DNA from: Streptomyces flavochromogenes
GTDB lineage: Bacteria; Actinomycetota; Actinomycetes; Streptomycetales; Streptomycetaceae
Direction: 5' to 3'
Length of the DNA stretch: 64,000 nucleotides
Assembly: GCF_000717595.1 (NCBI RefSeq)
Contig: NZ_JNZO01000034.1
Coordinates: 1 to 64,000 of the forward strand
A program made the position numbers and the translations under genes. Position 1 is the stretch's first letter; each line of letters starts with the position of its first letter. Shown one piece after another: positions 19,799 to 28,355 of the stretch. The notes below the pieces were generated by a model, which saw only the letters and a program-made list of their open reading frames with translations, did no database searches and was not told the DNA's origin.

Positions 19799-20074
19799 GT
19801 GCTCGAACGCCGCCCGTCGCACGACGACCTCATCGACCACCTGGTCCGCAGCACCGCGCTCCAGCGCGGTGAGGCCGCCCGGGTGGTACTCGATGTGCTG
19901 GCGTACTTCGACGAGACGACCGAGGAGTTCGTCCGCCGCCGACACCGCGAACTGCAGTCCGGCGGGGCCGTGAACGCGGAGATCTTCGAACGGATCTCGG
20001 CGGAACTGCCACACCGGGCCGTGGCGCCGCCGGAGCTCTCGCTCCGGCAACTGCGCCGCATCGTCTACGGCTGA
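19799..20074 (+). CDS. small conserved streptomycete protein, unknown function
   Basis: 91 aa, cytoplasmic, without signal peptide or membrane segment. It is rich in charged helices (ARVVLDVLAYFDETTEEFVRRRHRELQ) and ends in ELSLRQLRRIVYG. The start is taken as GTG 19799 because it begins the well-formed sequence and no in-frame ATG lies nearby, though no Shine-Dalgarno is evident. It lies 53 bp upstream of glmS in the same direction and could share its transcript. I recognise it as a conserved genus-level family with no assigned role. Confidence 0.65.
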   Translation: MLERRPSHDDLIDHLVRSTALQRGEAARVVLDVLAYFDETTEEFVRRRHRELQSGGAVNAEIFERISAELPHRAVAPPELSLRQLRRIVYG

Positions 20075-20127
20075 GTCACGAACGAGCACGGCGAGCACGT
20101 TCACCAACCTGGAGGGGTTTCACCTTT

Positions 20128-21945
20128 ATGTGCGGAATTGTCGGTTACATCGGAAAGCGCGACGTCGCCCCGCTGCTCCTTGAGGGCCTGGCGCGTCTGG
20201 AGTACCGGGGATACGACTCGGCCGGCATGGTCGTCACCAGCCCGAAGGCCTCCGGCCTGAAGATGGTGAAGGCCAAGGGTCGTGTCCGTGACCTGGAGGC
20301 CCGTGTCCCCAAGCGCTTCACCGGTACCACCGGCATCGCCCACACCCGCTGGGCCACCCACGGCGCGCCGAGCGACATCAACTCGCACCCGCACATGGAC
20401 CCCGAGAACAAGGTCGCCGTCGTCCACAACGGCATCGTCGACAACGCCCAGGAGCTCCGCGCCAAGCTGGAGGCCGACGGCGTCGTCTTCGCCTCCGAGA
20501 CGGACACCGAGGTCATCACCCACCTCATCGCCCGCTCCCAGGCCACCACCCTCGAGGAGAAGGTCCGCGAGGCGCTCAAGGTCATCGAGGGCACCTACGG
20601 CATCGCCGTGATGCACGCCGACTTCAACGACCGCATCGTCGTGGCCCGCAACGGCTCGCCGGTCATCCTCGGCATCGGCGAGAAGGAGATGCTCGTCGCC
20701 TCCGACGTCGCCGCCCTGATCGCCCACACCCGCCAGGTCGTCACCCTCGACGACGGCGAGATGGCCACCCTGAAGGCCGACGACTTCCGCACGTACACGA
20801 CCTCGGGCGCGACCACCACCGCCACCCCGGAGACCGTGGAGTGGGAGGCCGCCTCGTACGACATGGGCGGTCACGACACGTTCATGCACAAGGAGATCTC
20901 CGAGCAGCCCGACGCGGTCGACCGCGTCCTGCGCGGCCGGATCGACGACCGCTTCTCCACCGTGCACCTGGGCGGCCTGAACCTGGACCCGCGCGAGGCC
21001 CGCACCATCCGCCGGATCAAGATCCTCGGCTGCGGCACCTCGTACCACGCCGGTCTCATCGGCGCCGGGCTCATCGAGTCCATGGCCCGCATCCCCGCCG
21101 ACGCCGAGCCGGCCTCGGAGTTCCGCTACCGCAACCCGGTCGTGGACCCCGACACCCTCTACATCGCCGTCTCCCAGTCCGGTGAGACCTACGACGTGCT
21201 CGCCGCCGTCCAGGAGCTGAAGCGCAAGGGCGCCCGCGTCCTCGGCGTGGTCAACGTGGTCGGCTCCGCCATCGCCCGCGAGGCCGACGGCGGCGTGTAC
21301 GTCCACGCCGGCCCCGAGGTCTGCGTCGTCTCCACCAAGTGCTTCACCAACACGGTCACCGCCTTCGCGCTGCTCGCCCTGCACCTGGGCCGCATCCGCG
21401 ACCTGTCCGTCACCGACGGCAAGCGGATCATCGAGGGCCTGCGCAAGCTGCCCGCGCAGATCCAGGAGATCCTCGAGACCGAGGACGAGATCAAGAAGAT
21501 CGCCGCGGAGTACGCCGGCGCCCAGTCGATGATGTTCATCGGCCGCGTCCGGGGCTACCCCGTCGCCCTCGAGGCCTCCCTGAAGCTCAAGGAGATCTCC
21601 TACATCCACGCCGAGGCCTACCCGGCCTCCGAGCTGAAGCACGGCCCGCTGGCCCTCATCGAGCCGGCCCTGCCGACGGTCGCGATCGTCCCCGACGACG
21701 ACCTGCTCGAGAAGAACCGCGCCGCCCTGGAGGAGATCAAGGCCCGCAGCGGCCGCATCCTCGCGGTCGCGCACCAGGAGCAGGCGAAGGCCGACCACAC
21801 CATCATCGTGCCGAAGAACGAGGACGAGCTGGACCCGATCCTGATGGGCATCCCGCTCCAGCTCCTCGCGTACCACACGGCGCTCGCCATGGGCCGCGAC
21901 ATCGACAAGCCGCGCAACCTGGCCAAGTCCGTCACGGTCGAGTAG
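20128..21945 (+). CDS. glmS: glutamine--fructose-6-phosphate aminotransferase
   Basis: 605 aa GlmS, which makes glucosamine-6-phosphate from fructose-6-phosphate and glutamine for peptidoglycan and amino-sugar synthesis. The N-terminal glutaminase domain starts directly with the catalytic Cys2 (MCGIVGYIGKRDVAP) and includes GIAHTRWATHGAPS. Two SIS domains follow: ILGCGTSYHAGLIGAGLIES with SQSGETYDVLAA, and MFIGRVRGYPVALEASLKLKE with the C-terminal PRNLAKSVTVE. The start has GGAGGGG at 20111-20117. No glmS ribozyme is seen upstream, as expected for actinobacteria. Proximity to the GH20 gene suggests linked GlcNAc metabolism. Confidence 0.95.
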   Translation: MCGIVGYIGKRDVAPLLLEGLARLEYRGYDSAGMVVTSPKASGLKMVKAKGRVRDLEARVPKRFTGTTGIAHTRWATHGAPSDINSHPHMDPENKVAVVHNGIVDNAQELRAKLEADGVVFASETDTEVITHLIARSQATTLEEKVREALKVIEGTYGIAVMHADFNDRIVVARNGSPVILGIGEKEMLVASDVAALIAHTRQVVTLDDGEMATLKADDFRTYTTSGATTTATPETVEWEAASYDMGGHDTFMHKEISEQPDAVDRVLRGRIDDRFSTVHLGGLNLDPREARTIRRIKILGCGTSYHAGLIGAGLIESMARIPADAEPASEFRYRNPVVDPDTLYIAVSQSGETYDVLAAVQELKRKGARVLGVVNVVGSAIAREADGGVYVHAGPEVCVVSTKCFTNTVTAFALLALHLGRIRDLSVTDGKRIIEGLRKLPAQIQEILETEDEIKKIAAEYAGAQSMMFIGRVRGYPVALEASLKLKEISYIHAEAYPASELKHGPLALIEPALPTVAIVPDDDLLEKNRAALEEIKARSGRILAVAHQEQAKADHTIIVPKNEDELDPILMGIPLQLLAYHTALAMGRDIDKPRNLAKSVTVE

Positions 21946-22015
21946 CGGCGACCTCGGGGCCTGTCCCCCCGAGCCGCGCCGCCGGGCCTGTCCCCCGGCG
22001 GTTCGACCGGACACG

Positions 22016-22058
22016 AAGCGGTCCCCCCGTGCATCCCAGGTGCACGGGGGGACCGCTT
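22016..22058 (+). terminator. glmS terminator
   Basis: An 18-bp perfect stem: AAGCGGTCCCCCCGTGCA (22016-22033) with its complement at 22041-22058, a 7-base loop, then TCTTTCGGGG. It lies 70 bp after the glmS stop. In the reverse direction it could also stop the converging transporter gene. Confidence 0.85.
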
Positions 22059-22148
22059 TCTTTCGGGGGCTCGTTCACCTCCCGGGGTGCGACGGTCGGC
22101 GGCCGTGCGCCCCTCCGGTTCACTCGCCAGGGCCTGGAGGCGCCCCGG

Positions 22149-22712
22149 TCAGCTCGCCGCGGCCGCGCTGCGGTTCGCCCGGCCGAGCGCGGTCGGCCAG
22201 CCGGCCACCGCCGCCGTGGCGCCGTACCAGGCGACCAGACCCGCGACGGCCGCCACCCAGCCGCCCGCCTTCGCGAGCCCGCCGTTGTCGGCGAGCGCCC
22301 CGATGCCGAGCAGCAGGAGCGCGACGAACAACAGCCCGTACACGCCCTGTCCGAACAGTCCGCTGCCCGAGGCGGCCAGCGTCAGCGTGAGCGCCAGGAG
22401 CGCCCACAGGAGCAGGAAGACGCCCACGGCGTCGGCGGACGCCCCGCCGCCGGCCGCGGTGCCCCAGGTGAACCAGAAGGCGCCGAGCGCCGCGAACGCC
22501 GTGCCCTCACCCTTGTCGCCCGCACGGAGGGCGAGCAGACCGACGAGGAAGAGCGTCACCCCGCCGACCCAGGTGGCGAGGCCCGCGGCATCCGCTGCCG
22601 CGACGTTGTCGATGACACCGGTGCCGCCCAGGCCGAAGGCCAGCAGGGTCAGTCCGAGTGCGAGGTGGCCGAGAGTGGAAGTGGTGTTTCCCGCGGCGAC
22701 TTCGTTGTTCAC
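22149..22712 (-). CDS. GPR1/FUN34/YaaH-family acetate/succinate-type transporter
   Basis: 187 aa integral membrane protein with about six hydrophobic segments (LALGLTLLAFGLGGTGVI, GGVTLFLVGLLAL, FAALGAFWFTWGTA, VGVFLLLWALLALTLTLAA, GVYGLLFVALLLLGIGAL, AGGWVAAVAGLVAWYGATAAVAG). The size, the N-terminal helix motif and the FWFTWG motif match the YaaH/SatP family, which moves acetate and related monocarboxylates. It is transcribed alone and converges with glmS. The substrate here is inference from the family. Confidence 0.8.
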   Translation of the reverse strand: MNNEVAAGNTTSTLGHLALGLTLLAFGLGGTGVIDNVAAADAAGLATWVGGVTLFLVGLLALRAGDKGEGTAFAALGAFWFTWGTAAGGGASADAVGVFLLLWALLALTLTLAASGSGLFGQGVYGLLFVALLLLGIGALADNGGLAKAGGWVAAVAGLVAWYGATAAVAGWPTALGRANRSAAAAS

Positions 22713-22861
22713 GGCGGGCTCCCTTCAAGTGCGCAGGTGTACTGCGTGAGCTGCTGTGTTCCAGTGACCCTTATATGCCCTTCACAAGCGCACAATTCAC
22801 CTGAGGAAGGCCGAAATTATGGCGGGATGACGGCAGTTGAGGGTGAGACCTGACGGGTCGT

Positions 22862-22955
22862 ACGGGACGGAAGGGTTCCCGTACGCGACGGAAGGCGTTG
22901 TCCCGTACGCGCCGAAGGGGTTTCTCGTACGCGCCGAACGGGTTCTCGTACGCCC
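22862..22955. repeat. degenerate ~22-bp tandem repeat with CGTACG(C) cores
   Basis: About four and a half imperfect copies of a unit like CGTACGCGCCGAAGGGGTTT, varying from 20 to 24 bp, between the transporter start and the universal-stress-protein stop. Each copy begins with the palindrome CGTACG. The last copy runs into the stop codon of the stress-protein gene. The upstream 22713-22861 shows no gene. Confidence 0.7.
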
Positions 22956-23476
22956 TACGGGATGACGATCACGGGCCGCTGGGCGCGGCGCGCGAGACGG
23001 CCGGCCACCGAGCCGAAGATCCGGCCGACGATCCCGTGCGTGGAGCCGACCACGATCGCGTCGGCCGAGTACTCCCGGCCGACCTCCTCCAGCTCGTGGC
23101 AGATGTCGCCGCCGCGCTCGACGAGGATCCAGGGCACCTCGGAGAGGTGCTCGGCGCAGGCCAGCTCAAGACCGAGGACCTCGGTCCGGTGATCGGGCAC
23201 GTCGACGAAGACGGGGGGCTCGCAGCCGGCCCACACCGTGGTGGGCAGCCTGTTGGCCACGTGCACGATGATCAGGCCCGATCCGGAACGCCTGGCCATG
23301 CCGATGGCGTACGCGAGGGCGCGCTCACTGGACGTGGAGCCGTCGAAGCCGACGACGACGCCGTGCCGGAAGGCCGGGTCGCAGGCGTGACGTGGCTGTT
23401 CGACCGCGAGGGGGTCGACCGTGGAATCGGCGACGCGCTTGCGGTCCGCGGGTTCGGGGAATTCGTGACCGGCCAT
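22955..23476 (-). CDS. universal stress protein (UspA domain)
   Basis: 173 aa with one UspA domain: VVVGFDGSTSSERALAYAI at residues ~37-55, IIVHVAN, and the ATP-binding loop VVGSTHGIVGRIFGSVAGRL followed by RRAQRPVIVIP. The conserved G-x2-G-x9-G(S/T) pattern is present, so it may bind ATP. An N-terminal tail of ~35 residues precedes the domain. The start is taken as ATG 23476 (MAGHEF); a longer frame to 23590 has no better signal. It is transcribed divergently from the next gene. Confidence 0.82.
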   Translation of the reverse strand: MAGHEFPEPADRKRVADSTVDPLAVEQPRHACDPAFRHGVVVGFDGSTSSERALAYAIGMARRSGSGLIIVHVANRLPTTVWAGCEPPVFVDVPDHRTEVLGLELACAEHLSEVPWILVERGGDICHELEEVGREYSADAIVVGSTHGIVGRIFGSVAGRLARRAQRPVIVIP

Positions 23477-23820
23477 CGGTGTCTCGGCGAAGAGAGTCCT
23501 CGTGGGAAGGGACGGGGAACGGAGGGGACGGAACAACGGGTGGCGGCGGAGCTGTGTCCGGGAATCATCTTCCCAAGCCCATACCCCCAAGGGTACGGCG
23601 ACACTCCTCTCCTGCCCAGAGCCCGCCGTGCCACTCCCCGGCGTGCGCCCCGCTCGCGCGCGGCGTTCCAGGGAGCATGCACGAGCGGCTCGGGATCTGG
23701 CAATGCCGGTTGTGCCCTACAGGTGTCCGTACGGGGGCCAAACGGACGTCGCCGAGAGTGACCGTAACGTTCCGCTTCTCGTTGCCACAGGTCCAGCCCA
23801 CCGTCGCAGGGAGACCGCCC
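23477..23820. other. intergenic region, divergent promoters
   Basis: 344 bp between the divergent universal-stress and small membrane protein genes. It must hold both promoters. I see no convincing gene, palindrome or known operator. Confidence 0.5.
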
Positions 23821-24297
23821 GTGCACGCACCATCGACCGCCGCCGGCCAGACCCCCACAGCCCCCGCCGCCCCGCGCGCCACCGCGCTCGGAGGGCCCCG
23901 CGCCCGCCGCCGGGCGCCCGTCCTCCGCCCGGCCGCCGCGACCGACCCGGATCCGGGCAACGGGCGGGGAGCGTCGGGAACGGTCCCGCGCGCGGAGGCC
24001 GACGCGGGTGCGGGGGCCGGCGCGGGGACGGGTGCGACTGCGGGTGCGGGGACGGGTGCGGGAGTCGGCGGGGCCGCCTCGGACCCGACCGGTGACGTCG
24101 TCCGCTGGGCGGTCTTCTGCTGCGTACTGGTCCCGGTGGTCCTGCTCGTCTACGGCAGCTCCCTCGGCGGCGCCGCCGGGACCGCGCTCGGCCTCGCCTC
24201 GGTGACGGCGGCCTGCCGGGTGCTGCTGCGCCGCTCGGAGCGGGGGATGCGGAGCGAGGGCGTCCGCGGCAGGCGGCGCGGCTGGGACGCCCCCTAG
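23821..24297 (+). CDS. small membrane protein with low-complexity N-terminus
   Basis: 158 aa. Residues ~1-95 are Ala/Pro/Gly/Thr-rich and disordered, including an alternating Gly-Ala/Gly-Thr run (about residues 62-80). Residues ~100-145 form two hydrophobic helices (WAVFCCVLVPVVLLVYG; AGTALGLASVTAACRVLL), followed by a basic tail RRSERGMRSEGVRGRRRGW, so both ends are probably cytoplasmic. GTG start 23821 has AGGGAGA at 23808-23814. No function is recognised. It lies directly upstream of the adpA control region. Confidence 0.7.
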   Translation: MHAPSTAAGQTPTAPAAPRATALGGPRARRRAPVLRPAAATDPDPGNGRGASGTVPRAEADAGAGAGAGTGATAGAGTGAGVGGAASDPTGDVVRWAVFCCVLVPVVLLVYGSSLGGAAGTALGLASVTAACRVLLRRSERGMRSEGVRGRRRGWDAP

Positions 24298-24363
24298 TTT
24301 TCCGGGGGTGCAAATCGGCCCGAAACGGGGCGCCCATCGGGCCCGCCCCTCGTGGAGTTGACA

Positions 24364-24381
24364 GGTTCGTACACGCGAACC
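24364..24381. promoter_or_regulatory. inverted repeat upstream of adpA, possible operator
   Basis: GGTTCG-TACACG-CGAACC: exact 6-bp arms separated by 6 bp, about 360 bp before the adpA start. The binding factor is not identified; a gamma-butyrolactone-receptor or autoregulatory site is possible but unproven. Confidence 0.4.
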
Positions 24382-24517
24382 CATATGTTTTCAGCCAACT
24401 TCCATCCGTCGGCGAGTCCTTGGCGGAACGGTTGGCCAACCCTGGCTCCGACACCCGGAAATGCCTTGCCCCAAGGGCTCGCACCCCCCGCGTACGGGGG
24501 CGTTCGCCACCCTGCCC

Positions 24518-24544
24518 CTTCCCCCGGGGGCCTCCCGGGGGAAG
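24518..24544 (+). other. hairpin in the adpA leader
   Basis: CTTCCCCCGGG (24518-24528) and CCCGGGGGAAG (24534-24544) form an 11-bp perfect stem with a 5-base loop, ~195 bp before adpA. It could be the end of the upstream transcript, a structured mRNA leader or an RNase site. Confidence 0.5.
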
Positions 24545-24739
24545 ACTTCGCGATCGATCGCTTCACGCCAAGTGGCCTTGTCGACAATCCACCGGATGGA
24601 GAACTTGTCACGCCGGCGCCACGGGACGCAGTAGATTCGATCATGGGTACCGAAGACTGGGGTCTCGTGCAAAACCGAGGGGAAACGTGCAGGAGCGACA
24701 CGACCAGGGAGACGCGAACACCGAGGGGGGCTTAGCGTC

Positions 24740-25909
24740 ATGAGCCAGGACTCCACCGCACCGGAGGCCGCACGGAAGCTGACCGGGCGCCGCCGTCGCG
24801 AAGTCGTCGCGGTGCTGCTGTTCAGCGGCGGCCCCATCTTCGAGAGCTCCATCCCGCTCTCCGTGTTCGGCATCGACCGGCAGGACGCCGGAGTGCCCCG
24901 CTACCGACTGCTCGTCTGTGCGGGCGAGGACGGACCGCTGCGGACCACCGGTGGACTCGAACTGACCGCGCCGTACGGCCTGGAGGCGATCAGCAGAGCG
25001 GGCACCGTCGTCGTGCCGGCCTGGCGGTCGATCACCTCGCCGCCACCGCCGGAGGCGCTCGAAGCACTGCGCCGTGCCCACGAGGAGGGCGCGCGGATCG
25101 TCGGTCTGTGCACCGGGGCGTTCGTCCTCGCCGCGGCCGGCCTGCTCGACGGCCGCCCGGCGACGACGCACTGGATGTACGCGCCGACGCTCGCCAAGCG
25201 CTACCCGTCGGTCCACGTGGACCCCCGGGAGCTCTTCGTCGACGACGGGGACGTGCTGACCTCCGCGGGCACGGCGGCCGGAATCGATCTGTGTCTGCAC
25301 ATCGTGCGGACCGACCACGGCACGGAGGCCGCGGGCGCCCTGGCGCGCCGGCTGGTCGTCCCGCCGCGGCGCAGCGGCGGTCAGGAGCGCTACCTCGACA
25401 GGTCTTTACCTGAGGAGATCGGCGCCGACCCGCTGGCCGAGGTCGTCGCCTGGGCGCTGGAGCACCTCCACGAGCAGTTCGACGTGGAGACCCTGGCTGC
25501 CCGCGCGTACATGTCACGGCGGACCTTCGACCGCCGGTTCCGCTCGCTGACCGGTTCGGCCCCCCTGCAGTGGCTGATCACCCAGCGGGTGCTGCAGGCG
25601 CAGCGGCTGCTGGAGACCTCCGACTACTCGGTCGACGAGGTCGCGGGCAGGTGCGGTTTCCGCTCGCCGGTGGCGCTGCGCGGTCACTTCCGGAGGCAGC
25701 TCGGCTCCTCGCCGGCCGCCTACCGGGCGGCGTACCGTGCGCGGCGACCGCAGGGCGATACCGCCACCGCGGTGCTCGACCCGGTCGTGCCCGCCCAGGT
25801 CGGGGCCGGAATCCGGCGCCCGGCGTCCCCGCTGGACCAGGGGAAGCCGCAGTCCGACGCCTACGCTCCGGGGCGCCCCTCGCTCCCGGGCCAGCGCAGC
25901 GCGCCGTAG
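24740..25909 (+). CDS. adpA: AraC-family developmental master regulator AdpA (BldH)
   Basis: 389 aa. Residues ~20-210 are the DJ-1/ThiJ/PfpI-like dimerisation domain (VVAVLLFSGGPIFESSIPLSVF; GLCTGAFVLAAAGLLDGR). Residues ~225-330 are the AraC/XylS DNA-binding domain with two HTHs (TLAARAYMSRRTFDRRFRS; VDEVAGRCGFRSPVALRGHFRRQ). Between them, Leu223 is encoded by TTA (25406-25408), the rare codon read by the bldA tRNA, so translation should be development-dependent, as known for adpA. The C-terminal ~60 residues are disordered. AdpA activates aerial growth and secondary metabolism genes. The oligoribonuclease gene follows, the usual neighbour. Confidence 0.95.
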   Translation: MSQDSTAPEAARKLTGRRRREVVAVLLFSGGPIFESSIPLSVFGIDRQDAGVPRYRLLVCAGEDGPLRTTGGLELTAPYGLEAISRAGTVVVPAWRSITSPPPPEALEALRRAHEEGARIVGLCTGAFVLAAAGLLDGRPATTHWMYAPTLAKRYPSVHVDPRELFVDDGDVLTSAGTAAGIDLCLHIVRTDHGTEAAGALARRLVVPPRRSGGQERYLDRSLPEEIGADPLAEVVAWALEHLHEQFDVETLAARAYMSRRTFDRRFRSLTGSAPLQWLITQRVLQAQRLLETSDYSVDEVAGRCGFRSPVALRGHFRRQLGSSPAAYRAAYRARRPQGDTATAVLDPVVPAQVGAGIRRPASPLDQGKPQSDAYAPGRPSLPGQRSAP

Positions 25910-26154
25910 GAGAAGACCGCCGCCGCCACAAGCGGCGCGACGCAGGAACGACGGGCCTTCGGGGACATCTCCCCCGGGGGCCCGTCGGCGTGCGCCCCGG
26001 CACTCCGTTCCTCCCGTGTCCGGCCCGCCGAAGCCCCGCGCCGGCCGCCGGTGCCCTGGATCTGCGCCGGCCGCCGCCGCCCGTGCGGGCACGACGCGGG
26101 CCCGGCGGCGACTCGGCCCGCTCCGACACGGGGAAGAGCCCCTAAGGTGGACGC

Positions 26155-26757
26155 ATGAACGATCGCATGGTGTGGATCGACTGCGAGATGACCGGGCTCT
26201 CGCTGACGGACGACGCACTCATCGAGGTGGCCGCACTGGTCACCGACTCGGAACTGAACGTGCTCGGCGACGGGGTGGACATCGTGATCCGTCCGCCGGA
26301 CACGGCCCTGGAGACCATGCCCGAGATCGTGCGCCAGATGCACACGACCTCGGGGCTGCTCGACGCGCTCGCCGACGGCACGACGCTCGCCGACGCGGAG
26401 GCCCAGGTCCTCGCGTACATCCGCGAGCACGTCAAGGAGCCCGGCAAGGCGCCCCTGTGCGGAAACTCGGTCTCCACGGACCGCGGCTTCCTCGCCCGGG
26501 ACATGCCCGCCCTGGAGAGCCACCTGCACTACCGGATCGTCGATGTCTCCTCGGTCAAGGAGCTGGCCCGCCGCTGGTACCCGAGGGCGTACTTCAACAG
26601 TCCGGAGAAGAACGGCAACCACCGGGCGCTCGCCGACATCCGCGAGTCCATCGCGGAGCTGCGCTACTACCGCGAGGCGGTCTTCGTCCCGCAGCCCGGC
26701 CCCGACTCGGAGACCGCGAAGCAGATCGCGGCCCGGCACGTCGTACCCGCCGAATAA
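26155..26757 (+). CDS. ornA: oligoribonuclease
   Basis: 200 aa DEDDh 3'-5' exonuclease that degrades 2-5-mer RNAs and pGpG. The acidic motifs are WIDCEMTGL (ExoI), [16 protein letters not shown] (ExoII) and [11 protein letters not shown] (ExoIII with the catalytic His and Asp). The length is typical. It lies 245 bp downstream of adpA; the gap (25910-26154) shows no other gene. In streptomycetes ornA affects growth and development, and it would also clear the pGpG produced by c-di-GMP phosphodiesterases such as the cdgA product. Confidence 0.95.
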   Translation: MNDRMVWIDCEMTGLSLTDDALIEVAALVTDSELNVLGDGVDIVIRPPDTALETMPEIVRQMHTTSGLLDALADGTTLADAEAQVLAYIREHVKEPGKAPLCGNSVSTDRGFLARDMPALESHLHYRIVDVSSVKELARRWYPRAYFNSPEKNGNHRALADIRESIAELRYYREAVFVPQPGPDSETAKQIAARHVVPAE

Positions 26758-26875
26758 TCCCCTTCGCGCAGGGCCGCTCGTGCCCGCACATCAATGCGGG
26801 CGCGAGCACCCTCCAGGACCCTGTAGACTTCTTCTCGGCCGGTCAGGGAAACCTTCGGGAAAACCGCCGGTCATG

Positions 26876-26948
26876 GTGGGTATAGCTCAGATGGTAGAGC
26901 ACCTGGTTGTGGTCCAGGATGTCGCGGGTTCGAGTCCCGTTACTCACC
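26876..26948 (+). tRNA. tRNA-His (anticodon GTG)
   Basis: Cloverleaf visible: acceptor GTGGGTA/TACTCAC, D-arm TAGCTCAGATGGTAGAGCA, anticodon arm CCTGG-TTGTGGT-CCAGG and T-arm GCGGG-TTCGAGT-CCCGT. The base at 26875 is G, which gives the extra G-1 that pairs with the C73 discriminator, the hallmark of tRNA-His. CCA is not encoded. It lies 118 bp after ornA. Confidence 0.95.
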
Positions 26949-26956
26949 CTGTCGGT

Positions 26957-26989
26957 TCAGGCCCCGGTTCGTTTCGAACCGGGGCCTGA
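26957..26989. terminator. bidirectional terminator between tRNA-His and the GH10 gene
   Basis: CAGGCCCCGGTTCG (26958-26971) pairs perfectly with CGAACCGGGGCCTG (26975-26988) around a TTT loop; an outer T-A pair extends it. It is placed to stop both the tRNA transcript and the converging xylanase transcript. Confidence 0.82.
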
Positions 26990-27014
26990 GTCGTTCCCGG
27001 CCCACGGCCCCTGG

Positions 27015-28355
27015 CTACGTTCCCGGTGTGCAGGTGAGGTCCGGGGGCGGGTTGGTGCCGGTCCAGGTGCCGTTGAAGCCGAAGGCGGTCGAGCCGGCCG
27101 CGGGGAGCGCCGCGTTGTACGCGAGGTGGGTGGCCGTCACCTCCGCCGCGGTCTGCGTCACCGTCGCGTTCCACGCCTGGGTCACCCGCTGGCCCGCGGG
27201 CTGGGTCCAGCGGACGGTCCAGCCGTTCAGCGGGGTCGTACCCGTGTTCCGGAGGGTGACCTGGGCCGTGAAGCCGCCCGTCCACTGACTGGTGACGGCG
27301 TATGTGACGGAACACACACCCGGGGTGGGTGGGGTCGCCGGGGCGAGGGTCTCGGCGATCCCGGCGTACGCGGGCTTGGGCTGGAGGTTCTCGTCGTACG
27401 GCGTCGCCGCGCCCTGGCCCGGGAAGAAGTCCGGGATCCAGGAGTCGGAGTCGGTGAAGCCCCAGACGGTGACGCCCGCGCAGCGGGTGACGGCGAGGCA
27501 GGCGCGCAGGACGGAGGCGTAGTCCGCCTTCTGCTGGGCGAGCTTCGCGGCCGTGGCCGGCAGGGTCGTCCTGATGTCGAGTTCGGTGATCGCCACGTCC
27601 ACGCCGAGCTCGGCGAAGCGGCGCAGGTTCGCCTCCAGGGAGGCGGGGACCTGCCCGAGGACCAGATGGGCCTGGAAGCCGACCCCGTCCACCGGGACGC
27701 CCTGTGCGAGGAGCCGCTTCACCAGGGCGTACATGCCGTCGCTCTTCGCTCCGACGGCGTCGGTCGAGTAGTCGTTGAGGTAGAGCTTCGCGGCCGGGTC
27801 TGCGGCGCGGGCCGCGCGGAAGGCGTCCGCGATGTACGACTCGCCGAGGGCCGCGCCCCAGAGGGACGGGCGCAGGGTGCCGTCCTCGGCGAGCGGTTCG
27901 TTGACGACGTCCCAGTGGTCGATCCGGCCCTTGTAGCGGCCGGCCTCCGCGGTGACGTGGTCGGTCATGAGGGTGCGCAGCTGGGCGGCGGTCCAGCTGC
28001 CGCCGGTGAGCCAGCCGGGGAGCTGGCTGTGCCAGACGAGGGTGTGGCCGCGCACCCGCTGGCCGTGGGCCTCGGCGAAGGCGACGACGCGGTCGGCGCC
28101 GGTCCAGTCGTGGGTGCCCCTGGTGGGCTCCACGGAGTCCCACTTCATCTCGTTGCCGGGGGTGAGTGAGCCGAACTGGGCCCCGGCGACGTCCGCGTAT
28201 CCGCCGGTGAGCCTCCCGGCGGTGACGGCGCTGCCGAGGTAGACGCCGTGCGCCTCGGCGAGGTCCCGCAGCGGGGTGTCGGCGGCGGAGGCGGGGCCGG
28301 CGGTGGTGAGGACGGCGGCGAGCAGGGCCGCGCCGGTGATCAGGCGACGGAGCAT
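27015..28355 (-). CDS. secreted endo-1,4-beta-xylanase (GH10) with C-terminal CBM2
   Basis: 446 aa. Signal peptide 1-24 (ending ASA). The GH10 barrel covers ~25-335 with acid/base Glu153 in DHWDVVNEPL and nucleophile Glu258 in VAITELDIR. After a short Pro/Thr linker a CBM2 module runs from ~345 to 446 (CSVTYAVTSQWTGGFTAQVT ... GFNGTWTGTNPPP), which binds cellulose or xylan. The ATG at 28355 has GGAGGG upstream and overlaps the 3' end of the GH74 gene by 16 bp, so the two are translationally coupled. Transcription from the CebR-type promoter before GH74 is inferred. Confidence 0.93.
   Translation of the reverse strand: MLRRLITGAALLAAVLTTAGPASAADTPLRDLAEAHGVYLGSAVTAGRLTGGYADVAGAQFGSLTPGNEMKWDSVEPTRGTHDWTGADRVVAFAEAHGQRVRGHTLVWHSQLPGWLTGGSWTAAQLRTLMTDHVTAEAGRYKGRIDHWDVVNEPLAEDGTLRPSLWGAALGESYIADAFRAARAADPAAKLYLNDYSTDAVGAKSDGMYALVKRLLAQGVPVDGVGFQAHLVLGQVPASLEANLRRFAELGVDVAITELDIRTTLPATAAKLAQQKADYASVLRACLAVTRCAGVTVWGFTDSDSWIPDFFPGQGAATPYDENLQPKPAYAGIAETLAPATPPTPGVCSVTYAVTSQWTGGFTAQVTLRNTGTTPLNGWTVRWTQPAGQRVTQAWNATVTQTAAEVTATHLAYNAALPAAGSTAFGFNGTWTGTNPPPDLTCTPGT

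Larger units (their letters stand above)
24298..24739. other. long adpA upstream/leader region
   Basis: 442 bp without a credible gene. It contains an inverted repeat at 24364-24381 and a strong hairpin at 24518-24544 (both listed separately) and ends in the adpA ribosome-binding area (GAGGGGGGCTTAGCGTC). Long untranslated control regions are known for adpA in other streptomycetes, where several developmental regulators bind. Confidence 0.65.

Noticed and set aside
20075..20127. glmS ribozyme or riboswitch
   Set aside because: Only 53 bp separate the preceding gene from glmS, with no ribozyme core; glmS ribozymes are not known from actinobacteria.
24352..24735. Short open frame in the adpA upstream region
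   Set aside because: No ribosome-binding site, no codon bias like the neighbours, and it crosses the strong hairpin.
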